A stretch of DNA of 64,000 nt from Mucilaginibacter sp. (GCA_030445275.1 JAUCSE010000013.1:1-64000); one strand, 5' to 3'; counted from the stretch's first letter, positions 36,708-45,613 are shown. Notes: generated by a model not told the origin, from the letters alone. Numbers and translations are program-made.

Positions 36708-37309
36708 AATTGCAATGCCTGGACTTTACTAATAATCTCGTCAGCAGTTCCAACCTCACCTATACGTGGGAAGATCCGTCCGATGCTGTGTTCATGGGCA
36801 GAAAGATGCATATCAGTCATAGCGTCAGTTGCAAAAGAAATGTTATAACCAAGCTCACTGGCCTGTCTGGCAGTCCCTTCTACGCCGATGCTGGTGGCAA
36901 TCCCTGCCATAACGATACCCGTGACGTTGTTGTTCGCGAGTTCGGCGTGCAGTGTCGTCTGATAGAAGGCCCCCCAGGTAGTTTTGGTGATGAAAATATC
37001 GTCTGGTCTAACCTCTATTTCGGGAGTAATGTCAAAAAAACCGGCTGACTCCATCAAGGCTTTGGCTTGAATGATCCCATCTTCATCTTTAGGTGCAGAG
37101 GGTTCGTCCACCCTGGCCTGTGTCCATTTAGCTCCCAGTGGATCGACCCTGACAATAACGATGGGCAGTTTTTTTGAACGAAATGCTGCGATCAGTTTTG
37201 CTGATTTTTCAAGCACCTCTGTTACAGGGTTAACTAAAGGTAAATTAACAATACCTTTTTGAAGGTCGATCAATATAAGAGCGGTTTTTGGATCTATTTG
37301 AGTTATCAT
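36704..37309 (-). CDS. Isochorismatase-fold hydrolase lacking the usual catalytic cysteine
   Basis: 201 residues. The Asp of LILIDLQKG (residue ~15) and the Lys of FITKTTWGAFYQT (residue ~108) match the catalytic Asp and Lys of cysteine hydrolases. The third position, usually Cys in a GxATNxCVESTAR-type motif, is Gly here (GIATSIGVEGTARQA). The rest of the fold is normal (YNISFATDAMTDMHLSAHEH). It may act on a different substrate or by a different mechanism, or only bind. From memory, a subgroup of the family shares this change. It overlaps the MFS gene by 4 bases. Confidence 0.88.
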   Translation of the reverse strand: MITQIDPKTALILIDLQKGIVNLPLVNPVTEVLEKSAKLIAAFRSKKLPIVIVRVDPLGAKWTQARVDEPSAPKDEDGIIQAKALMESAGFFDITPEIEVRPDDIFITKTTWGAFYQTTLHAELANNNVTGIVMAGIATSIGVEGTARQASELGYNISFATDAMTDMHLSAHEHSIGRIFPRIGEVGTADEIISKVQALQL

Positions 37310-37332
37310 ACGTTGTTGAGATGTTAAATTTA

Positions 37333-37761
37333 TTATTGAAAGGCACTTAATTTGTCAAGAATATTTGCGGCAGTAGCGAGCGTATTTTTTTCTTCTTCGG
37401 TCAGTAAAGTTGAAATTGCCGTACTTAGCCATTCGTCTCGTTCATAGCGTGTTTGTTCAACCAAAAGTCGCCCCTGATCAGTCAGGGCTACCTCAAATTT
37501 CCTTTTATCAGTTTGTGATTTTTTCTTACTTACGATCTTGTTCGTTTCAAGCCGGGTAATGACCTCTGACATTGATTGTCCTTTAATCTTAATCAGTTCT
37601 GCCAATTCAGAAGGAGATAATGATGGAGAGTTATAGAGAAAAGATAACGTGTCGATCTCGGACATAGATAAACTCCCGGCTGAATTCATCTGTTTTCGTA
37701 GCCTTTTGTTGATTTTCGATATCGCTGACCGTAATATTGAAGCAATCTGATTGTTTTCCAT
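37333..37761 (-). CDS. MarR-family transcriptional regulator
   Basis: 142 residues. Winged helix: LSPSELAELIKIKGQSMSEV is the helix-turn-helix and KKKSQTDKRKFEVALTDQG is the beta wing. Flanking helices give the dimer. It likely represses its own operon (itself, isochorismatase-like, MFS, epoxide hydrolase) until a phenolic or other toxic ligand binds. The start ATG touches a perfect 40-bp palindrome at 37761-37800, which contains the -7 box, so the transcript is probably leaderless or nearly so. Confidence 0.92.
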   Translation of the reverse strand: MENNQIASILRSAISKINKRLRKQMNSAGSLSMSEIDTLSFLYNSPSLSPSELAELIKIKGQSMSEVITRLETNKIVSKKKSQTDKRKFEVALTDQGRLLVEQTRYERDEWLSTAISTLLTEEEKNTLATAANILDKLSAFQ

Positions 37762-37800
37762 TATTGCAAAGGTAACCTTATAAGGTTACCTTTGCAATAA
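37761..37800 (-). promoter_or_regulatory. MarR operator and symmetric promoter: perfect 40-bp palindrome
   Basis: Arms TTATTGCAAAGGTAACCTTA and its exact complement meet without spacer. Each strand carries TACCTTTG, matching the Bacteroidota -7 consensus TAnnTTTG, with ATTG 20 bases upstream as a -33 candidate. Repressor binding would therefore block promoters in both directions. Confidence 0.85.
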
Positions 37801-37829
37801 TTCAATAATTTTATTTTTCACTTTTTAAA

Positions 37830-38335
37830 AAGATTGGCGAATTTGATCATCTCGTTTTAACGGCAGGAGATGCATTGACATTTAACAAATTACTGGAATT
37901 GGACATTGAGGTGCCTAAACAATCTATCAATCTGCGCTTTTTTTTTCAATAATAGCGGCAAAGCATGGAGCGCCACTGATAAGAAAAGGTGGATTGATTA
38001 CTTTAACAACCGGCGCACTCGCGAGAAAGCCGACGAAAGGAACAGCTGTGATTTCAGGAATGGTGAGTGCTGTTGATGGACTTACCCGCGCACTTGCTTT
38101 TGAACTTGCACCCATGAGAGTTAATGCGGTTTGTGCAGGAACTGTCAGGACCAACCTTTTAGGAAATATACCCGAAGAGGACAGGGAGGCTTTCTATAGC
38201 CAAGTTGGCAGCAAATTGTTAACAGGCAGGGTTGGCAATGCGGATGAAATTGCCGAGACTTATTTGTACCTGATGCACGGGAGTTTTAGCACTGGACAGA
38301 TTATAGTGGTTGATGGAGGGAGTTTGCTTGTATAA
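37830..38335 (+). pseudogene. Short-chain dehydrogenase, truncated and frameshifted
   Basis: One frame reads KIGEFDHLVLTAGDALTFNK (the NNAG-like region) and is broken in the T-run at 37935-37942. The next frame continues IIAAKHGAPLIRKGGLITLT, then GMVSAVDGLTRALAFELAPM and IIVVDGGSLLV, the usual SDR C-terminus. The GxxxGxG nucleotide-binding start is missing. Transcription could come from the plus-strand half of the palindromic promoter. In intact relatives MarR-type regulators often control such a divergent oxidoreductase. Confidence 0.8.
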
Positions 38336-38396
38336 TTGACATTTTTTAATAATAGATAAACTTGTTCTCTGCAAAGGTTTGCTTTTATTAGGTACA

Positions 38397-39206
38397 CTAA
38401 TTTTTAGAATATTCCTTTGGCGTGAAGCCGAATTGCTTTTTGAATGCATATGAAAAATGTGACAAATTTTCAAAGCCTGCCTCACGGTATACCTCGGCTG
38501 GTCTTTTATTATCTTGCGAAAGCAGATAACGGGCTAATTTCAAACGCTTCTCTGTTAACCAGCGCTGAGGGGTCGCGCTATAGATTTTGTAAAAATCACG
38601 TTTAAAAGTAGTAAGGCTTCTTCCGGTCAGATAACTAAATTTATCTAAAGACATGTTGAACATATAGTTTTTTTCCATAAAATCTGCCAGGTCAATTTTG
38701 CCGGGTTCTGAAAAATCTGCTAAAACTATATCGATGTTATAATCAATCGCCCTTAAAATAGTTACAGCCTCATCAGTCTTTAATGCCAAAAGCTCTTCAG
38801 GCAGCTCACCGTGCAATTCAAAATAAGGTAATAAAGAAGCAAAATAACTTTCCAAAAGCGGATGCTTATCATAAGCCTTAACAGCTGACAAGTGCCCTGT
38901 AATTTCGTAAGCCCTATGACGGGAATAGTAATCCTTTAAGCGCTCCGTCTTCAGTATAATTAAAACGCACTTATACGCTTCGTTATTTTTAGGATATTGG
39001 ATGACGGTAGACAGCTGACGGCGTGGAAAAAGTATTGTGTCTCCTGGGCCAAATATCTGGCTGGTATCAGAGGATACAATTTTTACCTCGCCGGAAATAA
39101 TCCTGACGAAACAATGATCATCGAGCATCACTTCATTTCTTAAATATTTTTCCTTTAAGCAAGCTAACACTATCTCAGCCGAAGGATTCTGTAACTTTTT
39201 TTGCAT
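38397..39206 (-). CDS. AraC-family transcriptional regulator
   Basis: 269 residues. The N-terminal half is a cupin-like sensing domain (EVMLDDHCFVRIISGEVKIV, FGPGDTILFPRRQLSTVI), and the C-terminal half is an AraC DNA-binding domain (FSYLTGRSLTTFKRDFYKIY, PAEVYREAGFENLSHFSYAF, KQFGFTPKEYSKN). It lies 64 bases downstream of the SDR gene at 39271, on the same strand, and may control that gene, whose upstream region has two direct repeats. The effector is unknown. Confidence 0.9.
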   Translation of the reverse strand: MQKKLQNPSAEIVLACLKEKYLRNEVMLDDHCFVRIISGEVKIVSSDTSQIFGPGDTILFPRRQLSTVIQYPKNNEAYKCVLIILKTERLKDYYSRHRAYEITGHLSAVKAYDKHPLLESYFASLLPYFELHGELPEELLALKTDEAVTILRAIDYNIDIVLADFSEPGKIDLADFMEKNYMFNMSLDKFSYLTGRSLTTFKRDFYKIYSATPQRWLTEKRLKLARYLLSQDNKRPAEVYREAGFENLSHFSYAFKKQFGFTPKEYSKN

Positions 39207-39270
39207 TGTATAAATTTAGGAAAATGAAAAAGAAGAGAATAACTTACCGTAGTAAATTATTCCCCTGGCC

Positions 39271-40149
39271 TTAATCTTTAACTTTAATTAAGTGATCCAT
39301 CTGAAAAGCCTCATACAATTTTTTGTTTGCCTCTTCTAATTGCTGGTTTAAAGGTGCAACGAGGTCTCCCATGAACATACTGTCCACCTCAGTACGCATC
39401 GGGCGTGTACCGTGCGGCATTTTTATAAGTTTAATGATAGCGTTAGAAACTAATTCCAGGCTTTGATCTGGATTGGCTTTAAAAACACTTTCTATAGATG
39501 CCAATAATGCGCCTGGCAAATTTTTGATTGCTCCATAATCCAATGAGCGCTCATTTTCGCTTGGCTGGAGCAATGAACCTATAAACTGGGTGGGAAATGC
39601 ACCCGGCTCAATAATACAGCTTTCAATCCCTAGGTTCGATACTTCTGTACGATAGCTTTCGGCTAATGCTTCGGCGGCCCACTTGGAAGGGCTGTAGGGG
39701 CCCTGAAAAGGCACTGAAAGCCTTGCGCTTAGGCTCGATATCAACATTAATAACCCTTGCTGCTGTTGTTTCATAAAAGGCAATACGGCGCGGGTCATGC
39801 GCTGTACGCCAAAAACATTAACGTCAAACACTTTCTTCCAGTCATCGGCGGTAAACGCCTCCTGAATTCCTCCGGCGCCTAATCCTGCGTTGTTGATAAG
39901 AATGTCTATACTACCCATTTGTGCCGCCGCTTTACGTATGCCCTCTACCACACTTTCATCATTGGTAACATCTATTTCAACTACATATACACCCTTATTT
40001 CCTAAAATTTCAGCAACTTCTTTATTTCTGCCTCCTGGATCACGCATAGCTCCTGTTATAGTATGACCTTCCTGAAGTAAAGCTTCTATAGTAACCATCC
40101 CAAAACCACCAGCCGCGCCAGTGATCAATACATTTTTTAATTGTTTCAT
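39271..40149 (-). CDS. Short-chain dehydrogenase/reductase (classical SDR)
   Basis: 292 residues. The cofactor motif TGAAGGFG lies at the N-terminus, NNAG in ILINNAGLGAG, and the catalytic motif YSPSK (GPYSPSKWAAEALAESYR) with a Ser upstream (MLISSLSARL). The arginine pattern after the second strand (AMRDPGGRNK) favours NADP(H). Length and the extended C-terminus resemble the oxidoreductases often paired with AraC regulators. Substrate unknown. Regulator gene at 38397 follows. Confidence 0.9.
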   Translation of the reverse strand: MKQLKNVLITGAAGGFGMVTIEALLQEGHTITGAMRDPGGRNKEVAEILGNKGVYVVEIDVTNDESVVEGIRKAAAQMGSIDILINNAGLGAGGIQEAFTADDWKKVFDVNVFGVQRMTRAVLPFMKQQQQGLLMLISSLSARLSVPFQGPYSPSKWAAEALAESYRTEVSNLGIESCIIEPGAFPTQFIGSLLQPSENERSLDYGAIKNLPGALLASIESVFKANPDQSLELVSNAIIKLIKMPHGTRPMRTEVDSMFMGDLVAPLNQQLEEANKKLYEAFQMDHLIKVKD

Positions 40150-40175
40150 ATTCTAATTGTTTCTAATATCAGGAA

Positions 40176-40234
40176 CAAATGTAGATTACCTTTAATTATT
40201 AAACTTTGTTCAAAAGGCCGAATTAACTTTGTTT
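40176..40234 (-). promoter_or_regulatory. Promoter with paired direct repeats upstream of the SDR gene at 39271
   Basis: On the minus strand TACATTTG (40183-40176) matches the -7 consensus TAnnTTTG. Upstream lie two copies of AACAAAGTT (40210-40202 and 40233-40225) spaced 23 bases, a two-turn spacing typical of AraC-family binding sites. Confidence 0.6.
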
Positions 40235-40329
40235 AAACGTCTGGTAAACTGAACTGCTTTTTTTAAAACATTTGATTTTATCATAGAATACAAACCATGT
40301 AAAGTAATTTAAAAGAGAAAATATAAAGG

Positions 40330-40622
40330 ATCTTTGAACTTGCCTCTATAATAGCTAAAGGAATAACAAACATTGTAATTAGTGATATAAGCGAAGCCCG
40401 GTTGGAGATAGCACGTAAATTAGGTACTCAATACACTTTTAACCCATTTAACGATGGAGATATAGTCAATTATCTAAAGAATTGTTCGGCCCGGCTCATA
40501 CCCTTTTTCATCGTCATAAAGTACCCAATGTACAGGTGGTGATCGATTGCGCCGGTGTACCTGCAATATTTAAGCAAGGATTAGAAATACTGGCTCCCAA
40601 AGGAAGGTTTATTAACCGATAA
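40330..40622 (+). pseudogene. Zinc-type alcohol dehydrogenase remnant
   Basis: A first frame reads IFELASIIAKGITNIVISDI, then SEARLEIARKLGTQYTFNPF, the Rossmann part of medium-chain dehydrogenases. A shift near 40470 moves to ELFGPAHTLFHRHKVPNVQV followed by VIDCAGVPAIFKQGLEILAP and KGRF, ending at 40622. Both the zinc-binding N-terminus and the end of the protein are gone. Confidence 0.7.
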
Positions 40623-40727
40623 TTGAACTGGCACTTGGCAACGTCAACAGCGGAGCTATACTGACACTTGCGCAATATCAAAGGACAAAGGCAAAGTTAG
40701 ATTGCTTTTGAACCGTTACTATTATAG

Positions 40728-41632
40728 TTAATTAAAAGACTTTCTAAAGTCGTTTGGCGAAAGATTGGTATAGCGTTTAAATAATTTATTAAAAGATTGG
40801 GGGTGCTCAAAACCTATTTGATAAGCTATCTCAGCAATGGTAAGCCGGGTAGTACTTAATATAACTTTAGCCTTTTCAATCAATCGGTCATGGATTTGTT
40901 GCTGTGCACTTTGTCCGGTTAGCGACTTGAGCATGTCGGTTAGGTATCTTGATGAGACATGAAGATGCTCCGCCACTTCAGCGACTGTCGGTATACCACT
41001 TGACTGATCTGCAAAACGATCCGCCAAGTAGGTATTCATTTGGCTGATCAGGTCATGGTTCGAAGCTTTACGGGTTAAGAACTGCCGGTTATAAAAACGG
41101 TTACTATGATTAAGCAGCAATTCAATTTGAGAAACCAACACATCCTGGCTAAACGCATCTGTGTTATTATCCAGTTCGGCGGCGATGCTTTCAAACAAAC
41201 CGGCAACTATTTTTTTTTCCTTTTCCGAGAGAAACAGTGCTTCGTTCACACCATAAGCGAAAAATCCATATAGATCAATATTCTTACCCAATTGGTAATT
41301 ACGGATCAGGTCGGAATGAAAATAAAGCGTATACCCCTCATAACTGCTCTCATCACCAGTCATCGTGACGAGCTGATTTGGGGCTAAGAAAGCCAGACAC
41401 CTTCTTCAAAGTCGTAATAGCCCTGTCCATATCTTACTTGGCCCTTAAAATCTTTTTTAAATGAAACCTTATAAAAATCGATCAGGAAACTTCGTCCGGC
41501 GTTTTCACGAATGATCTTAGTGGCATCATAATTTACTACCGCAACTAACGGATGCAAGGGCTTTGGCATACCCATGCCCCGCAATAATTCAGAGATAGTC
41601 TTGATAATGATGGGTTGCTTGGTTTGTTTCAT
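40728..41632 (-). pseudogene. AraC-family regulator split by a frameshift
   Basis: The first frame (41632 to 41384) begins KQTKQPIIIKTISELLRGMG and ends GYYDFEEGVWLS. The second frame continues LAFLAPNQLVTMTGDESSYE to the end at 40728, with a full AraC domain (TVAEVAEHLHVSSRYLTDML, LTIAEIAYQIGFEHPQSFNK). One base missing near 41395-41405 accounts for the break. If it is a sequencing error, the gene would be a normal ~300-residue regulator. The SDR gene at 41652 ends just upstream and may be its target. Confidence 0.8.
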
Positions 41633-41651
41633 GGTTCACACTAAGTTAATA

Positions 41652-42392
41652 CTAGTCCTGTGCAGTTGGCCGGATAATGATATCTCCTACGTCAACTTTG
41701 TCCGGCTGGCTGATGGCATAAGCTACTGCGCCAGCTATTGCATCAGGGGTAATCGCGATCTGTGCTGCCTTTTCTTTAATAGCTGATCTGGTTGCTTCGT
41801 CTTCTATATAATCTGTAAGCTCAGTATTTACAAAACCAGGTGATATTCCGGTAACCCGGTATTTACCAGCCGACTCTTGTCGTAAAGCCTCTGCAATAGC
41901 GCGTACAGCATTTTTGGTACCTGCGTATACACCCTGAAGTGGCACAATTTTAATACCAGATGTCGATATGATATTGATGATATGACCAAATCCCTGCTTT
42001 TTAAACACAGGCAAGGCCGCTGCGATGCCATACAGAGTGCCCTTTATATTAACGTCAATCATTTCTTCCCAGTCAACTACCTGCAAATCGTCAATTCGCG
42101 ACAAACGGGCGATCCCGGCGTTGTTCACCATCACATCTAAACGGCCGTAAGTTTCACAAGCTAGATTAACCAATTGCAACATATCACCACGATTCTTGAT
42201 ATCGGTTACCAAATATGCAGCTTCACCGCCGGTAGTTTTTATTCGACTAACCAAGCCTTCCAGACGATCTTGACGACGAGCACCTAAAACTACTTTTGCC
42301 CCTTGTGCAGCAAGCATAATTGCCGTTGCTTCACCAATGCCACTGCTGGCACCCGTAATTGCTACTACTTTTCCTTTAATATTGTTTTCCAT
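41652..42392 (-). CDS. Short-chain dehydrogenase/reductase
   Basis: About 246 residues from the ATG at 42392 (MENNIKGKVVAITGASSGIG), preferred over an upstream TTG. Motifs are TGASSGIG, MVNNAGIARL, Ser in IINIISTSG and YAGTK (catalytic Tyr and Lys), and NTELTDYIEDEATRSA near the C-terminus. It resembles the bacterial SDRs annotated as NADP-dependent oxidoreductases. A -7-like box GACCTTTG lies a few bases before the ATG, so its leader is very short. The frameshifted AraC gene follows after 19 bases. Confidence 0.9.
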   Translation of the reverse strand: MENNIKGKVVAITGASSGIGEATAIMLAAQGAKVVLGARRQDRLEGLVSRIKTTGGEAAYLVTDIKNRGDMLQLVNLACETYGRLDVMVNNAGIARLSRIDDLQVVDWEEMIDVNIKGTLYGIAAALPVFKKQGFGHIINIISTSGIKIVPLQGVYAGTKNAVRAIAEALRQESAGKYRVTGISPGFVNTELTDYIEDEATRSAIKEKAAQIAITPDAIAGAVAYAISQPDKVDVGDIIIRPTAQD

Positions 42393-42523
42393 ATAGCAAA
42401 GGTCGATAAACCAATTTGTCAACAATTAGCCTAATCTGTCAAAAACGTAGCCAAAATCCCGGGCAGAATTAGTTCACCAACCAGTCAGTTTAATTAATAT
42501 GCATCAAACTAGTAGTGTTCAGT

Positions 42524-42745
42524 TTACCAGGGGCAAATCTCGGTCTCTGGTAAAGATTCTTCACTGAAAAATTTCCCGGTAGGTCCGTCGTTATCGATGA
42601 GCGCGTATTTTACGATGCGCCGACCAGCTTCGGTAACGGTGCCTGTCGCTGGTCGTTATTAAAATCAGTCGCTGTATATCCCGGGTCAACGGCATTGACT
42701 TTGAAATTGGTGTCACGAAGTTCATCCCGATATAATATTAACTTC
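42524..42745 (-). pseudogene. C-terminal remnant of a carbonyl-reductase-type SDR
   Basis: One frame reads DTNFKVNAVDPGYTATDFNN. After a shift the next frame reads TGTVTEAGRRIVKYALIDND and GPTGKFFSEESLPETEICPW, with a stop at 42524. This is the standard end of a bacterial carbonyl reductase-like SDR. Everything before the PGY motif is missing. Confidence 0.8.
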
Positions 42746-42762
42746 ATTTTATTAGGAAAAAG

Positions 42763-42782
42763 TTTCATTTTTGCAAATGAAA
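42763..42782 (+). promoter_or_regulatory. Inverted repeat over the -7 region of an araC-like gene
   Basis: TTTCATTT, TTGC, AAATGAAA, with CATTTTTG inside close to TAnnTTTG. It ends 4 bases before the ATG at 42787, so it is likely an autoregulatory site and gives an almost leaderless transcript. Confidence 0.5.
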
Positions 42783-42786
42783 TATT

Positions 42787-43692
42787 ATGGCAAAAGTAAC
42801 GGAATCATTGGAGGAATTTTATAAACATAAGCTCAACGACCTTTCTGAAAATTTAAAAAAGGATGTAGGTCAGTTTAATGTGTTTCGTATTAAAGACAGC
42901 ATCCGGTCAGGAATTGCTTCACCGACTTATATCAGGAGGGACTTTTTTAAGATCATGTTGTTCCAGGGAAACAATGTTTTTCATTATGGCGACAAAAGTA
43001 TTGCTGTCAGCGGTAATACCTTGTTGTTTTTTAATCCGCATGTTCCCTATACTTATGATAGCCTTATGCCTGATACCAAAGGTTATTTTTGTGTCTTTAA
43101 GGATGAATTTTTCAAAGAAAACCTCCGCCTGAACCTGAGCGACCTGCCATTATTTGCTGCCGGTGCTCAACCAGTTTTCCAGTTAACTGATAACGAAAAT
43201 CAGGAAGTTCAGGCTATTTTTGAAAAGATCATAAAAGAGTTGAGTACCGACTATATCTATAAATATGAATTAGTTAAAAATTATGTTAGCGAACTGATCT
43301 ATCTGGCTATGAAGCTTCAACCATCGGACCAAATCTTTCAGCACCCGGATGCCGGTACCCGCATTACCTCGGTATTTTCTGAACTATTGGAACGTCAGTT
43401 CCCGATAGAGTCTACCTCGCAGCGGTTTGGGCTTCGTTCACCTAAAGTTTTTGCCGACAGGCTTTCCATACACGTTAATTACCTGAACCGCGCTATCAAA
43501 AAGACAACAGGCCGCACCACCACTGATCACATCTTTGAACGGCTTACCGGGGAAGCGAAAGCTTTGCTTAAACATACGGACTGGAATATATCAGAAATAA
43601 GCTATGTGCTGGGATTTGAAGACCAGGCCCATTTCAACAATTTCTTTAAAAAACAAACCAAGCTTAGCCCATCTTCGTTTCGCCAGGTTTGA
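42787..43692 (+). CDS. AraC-family transcriptional regulator
   Basis: 301 residues. The N-terminal cupin-like region (FKIMLFQGNNVFHYGDKSIA, NTLLFFNPHVPYTYDSLMPD) is followed by a helical linker and an AraC DNA-binding domain (FADRLSIHVNYLNRAIKKTT, WNISEISYVLGFEDQAHFNN). It lies directly upstream, on the same strand, of the SDR gene at 43769 and probably controls it. An inverted repeat covers the likely start of its own transcript. Confidence 0.9.
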   Translation: MAKVTESLEEFYKHKLNDLSENLKKDVGQFNVFRIKDSIRSGIASPTYIRRDFFKIMLFQGNNVFHYGDKSIAVSGNTLLFFNPHVPYTYDSLMPDTKGYFCVFKDEFFKENLRLNLSDLPLFAAGAQPVFQLTDNENQEVQAIFEKIIKELSTDYIYKYELVKNYVSELIYLAMKLQPSDQIFQHPDAGTRITSVFSELLERQFPIESTSQRFGLRSPKVFADRLSIHVNYLNRAIKKTTGRTTTDHIFERLTGEAKALLKHTDWNISEISYVLGFEDQAHFNNFFKKQTKLSPSSFRQV

Positions 43693-43768
43693 ATTTGACA
43701 AATATTGGTTTGATATCAACAAACCCGCAATTTTATTGATGGTTAACTTTGTATCAAATTTAAATATC

Positions 43769-44605
43769 ATGAGCGAAACAAAAGTTTGGTATATAACAGG
43801 GGCATCCAAAGGAATGGGACTATCCCTGGCAAAACAGCTATTGGATAAGGGGCATATGGTGGCGGCGACATCAAGGGCCGTCACCGCCTTTGAACAGTTA
43901 GTTGCGTATGGCAATCAATTTTTGCCATTGGAGGTTAACTTGAAAAGCGAGGAATCAATCGCCACCTCCATCAAAAAAACAGTGGAGAAATTTGGCGCGC
44001 TTGATGTCGTTGTAAACAATGCCGGGTATGGGCTTGGAGGTGCATTGGAAGAATTAACCGCCGAAGAAATTAATGAGAATTTTGAGGTTAACTTCTTTGC
44101 AGTTGTGCGGGTGGTTCAACAGGCGCTGCCTCATTTGCGCAAACAGCGTTCAGGACATATCATTAACATTTCTTCCATTGCAGGTTTTGCGCCTGGTTTA
44201 GGCTGGTCCATGTATTGCGCTGCTAAATTTGCAGTCAGCGGGCTAACTGAGGCCTTGGCCAATGACCTTAAACCGCTGGGCATAAATGTTACTAACGTTT
44301 TACCGGGCTGGTTCAGGACAAATTTTGCAAAAGCTGATTCCATCGCTTATAATCAAAATCAAATAGAGGATTATGCATATCTGCGGGAATATCATGAAAA
44401 AATGAATAACATGGACGGCGCTCAACTCGGCGACCCCGATAAGATCGCTGATGCATTCTTAAAACTGGTAAGCAGTCAAAGTCCGGCTGTAAATCTGTTC
44501 CTGGGCAGCGACGCCTTTAACCGTGCAAAAAGCAAAATTGAGCAATTGAATATTCAAATGGATAATTGGAAAGAGGTTTCCTATTCGACTGATTTCACAT
44601 CATAA
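43769..44605 (+). CDS. Short-chain dehydrogenase/reductase
   Basis: 278 residues from the ATG at 43769 (MSETKVWYITGASKGMGLSL). A longer reading from 43604 overlaps the AraC gene and is rejected. Motifs are TGASKGMG, VVNNAGYGLGG, Ser in IINISSIAG and YCAAK. The C-terminus has the extended DAFNRAKSKIEQLNIQMDNW helix seen in retinol-dehydrogenase-like bacterial SDRs. TAACTTTG about 20 bases before the ATG matches the -7 consensus, so it has its own promoter, in line with control by the AraC protein encoded just upstream. Confidence 0.9.
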   Translation: MSETKVWYITGASKGMGLSLAKQLLDKGHMVAATSRAVTAFEQLVAYGNQFLPLEVNLKSEESIATSIKKTVEKFGALDVVVNNAGYGLGGALEELTAEEINENFEVNFFAVVRVVQQALPHLRKQRSGHIINISSIAGFAPGLGWSMYCAAKFAVSGLTEALANDLKPLGINVTNVLPGWFRTNFAKADSIAYNQNQIEDYAYLREYHEKMNNMDGAQLGDPDKIADAFLKLVSSQSPAVNLFLGSDAFNRAKSKIEQLNIQMDNWKEVSYSTDFTS

Positions 44606-44625
44606 TAAACTAAAATTAACAGTTT

Positions 44626-44736
44626 ATGGACAAATACTTGGGGATATCGGTTACCGAAGAAAGTCACATCAGGCAGGAACTATTATCCAAAGGGAGATAT
44701 GATGAGGCCAAAGGCAATAAAAAAAGAGCATATTGA
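44626..44736 (+). CDS. Short ORF, probably a gene remnant
   Basis: 36 codons beginning MDKYLGISVTEESHIRQELL, starting 20 bases after the SDR stop. The composition is protein-like but no family is recognisable. It could be the start of a gene lost by deletion. Confidence 0.25.
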   Translation: MDKYLGISVTEESHIRQELLSKGRYDEAKGNKKRAY

Positions 44737-44776
44737 GCTGTTCAGGCTACTATTCTTAATCGGCAATTGATAAAGG

Positions 44777-45000
44777 TTATTTTACGATCAAACCTTCCTG
44801 TATCATATCCTCAATAACTGATTTGCTAAAACCGGCAGACAGCATTGCGGCAGAGCCTGGATTAAAAGATCTTGCCTGTGCTGAATATTGTAGCTCGTTT
44901 TTATCTGCATCGTAAAAATTAGCCTCAAGCTCGTATTTAGTTGTAGTTGAGTAATATCCCGGTGTATAAATACGATTATACAAAACCCGGTAATTCCCGG
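44777..45000 (-). pseudogene. C-terminal remnant of a DUF4136-like lipoprotein
   Basis: The frame RIYTPGYYSTTTKYELEANF, then YDADKNELQYSAQARSFNPG and SVIEDMIQEGLIVK has the pattern of the end of small envelope lipoproteins (DUF4136-like, with alternating strands and a final helix). No start or signal peptide lies upstream, as the sequence changes character near 45000. The next ~110 bases lead to a partial copy of the repeated element. Confidence 0.45.
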
Positions 45001-45109
45001 TCCACTTCCAGCGAACCTATCACCTTTTGAGCAATTCACGAAAGCGTACTCTTTAAAAGAGCATAATACCATCTCAAGAATTCATTACCTCAAAACTTAA
45101 CTTCTTTCA

Positions 45110-45222
45110 TCTTTTTTATTTTTTGGATGAAGCCGGCCCAAAGCCGCCATACGCTTCAATTCAGGTAGAAAAGTGTTCGTTATTTCAACCAACAAGCTCA
45201 CAAAGACCTCCCAACAGGTCGA
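45110..45222 (-). repeat. Repeated element, partial copy 2
   Basis: This contains only the conserved peptide-tail end of the 345-bp element found at 20417 and 60322. On the minus strand the frame reads VEITNTFLPELKRMAALGRL, then HPKNKKDERS and a stop. Like copy 3 it continues with AAGCTCACAAAGAC, which copy 1 lacks. Confidence 0.75.
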
Positions 45223-45233
45223 CGTTTATAGCT

Positions 45234-45259
45234 AAAAGGCGCATGAAAATGCGCCTTTT
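45234..45259. terminator. Strong stem-loop with GAAA tetraloop
   Basis: Arms AAAAGGCGCAT and ATGCGCCTTTT close on GAAA (45245-45248). With A- and T-runs built into the arms it can terminate on either strand. It marks the left border of the AbiE module. The bases from here to 45578 have no gene that I can support. Confidence 0.75.
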
Positions 45260-45578
45260 CTGTTTAAAATGTTTTTTTTAGCCATACCTAAAAAGATAAA
45301 CAGATCATTTCAAATCAATTCAGATCAAATCAAACGATGCCCTATTTCTACAGGGCACTGGTAGATTTATCTTTGGGGCACCACCATACAATCAAGGCAT
45401 TGTAAGACAATGGTTTAAGGGATTACGAAACATTCTTTAAAACTACTGAAATCGTTTAAAAATGATTGGTGCCACTTATGGTGCTCTGTTTTGATTTCAA
45501 ATGAATAAAAATGCTTTTTGAGCTAACCCGAATGAGTGCTGGTTCTATACGCTTATTTTAAGATTGCTGTATTTAAAG

Positions 45579-45613
45579 ATAACCCATGTTCATGTTACAT
45601 GAACATGGGTTAT
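45579..45613 (+). promoter_or_regulatory. 16-bp-arm inverted repeat upstream of the AbiE pair
   Basis: Perfect arms ATAACCCATGTTCATG and CATGAACATGGGTTAT, separated by TTA. It contains the TGTTCAT motif that recurs at 45642-45651 and 45661-45679. A likely operator of the antitoxin. Confidence 0.65.

Noticed and set aside
43604..43768. N-terminal extension of the SDR gene at 43769
   Set aside because: It would overlap the AraC gene by ~90 bases and lies upstream of a good -7 box; the nucleotide-binding motif follows the later ATG at the normal distance.
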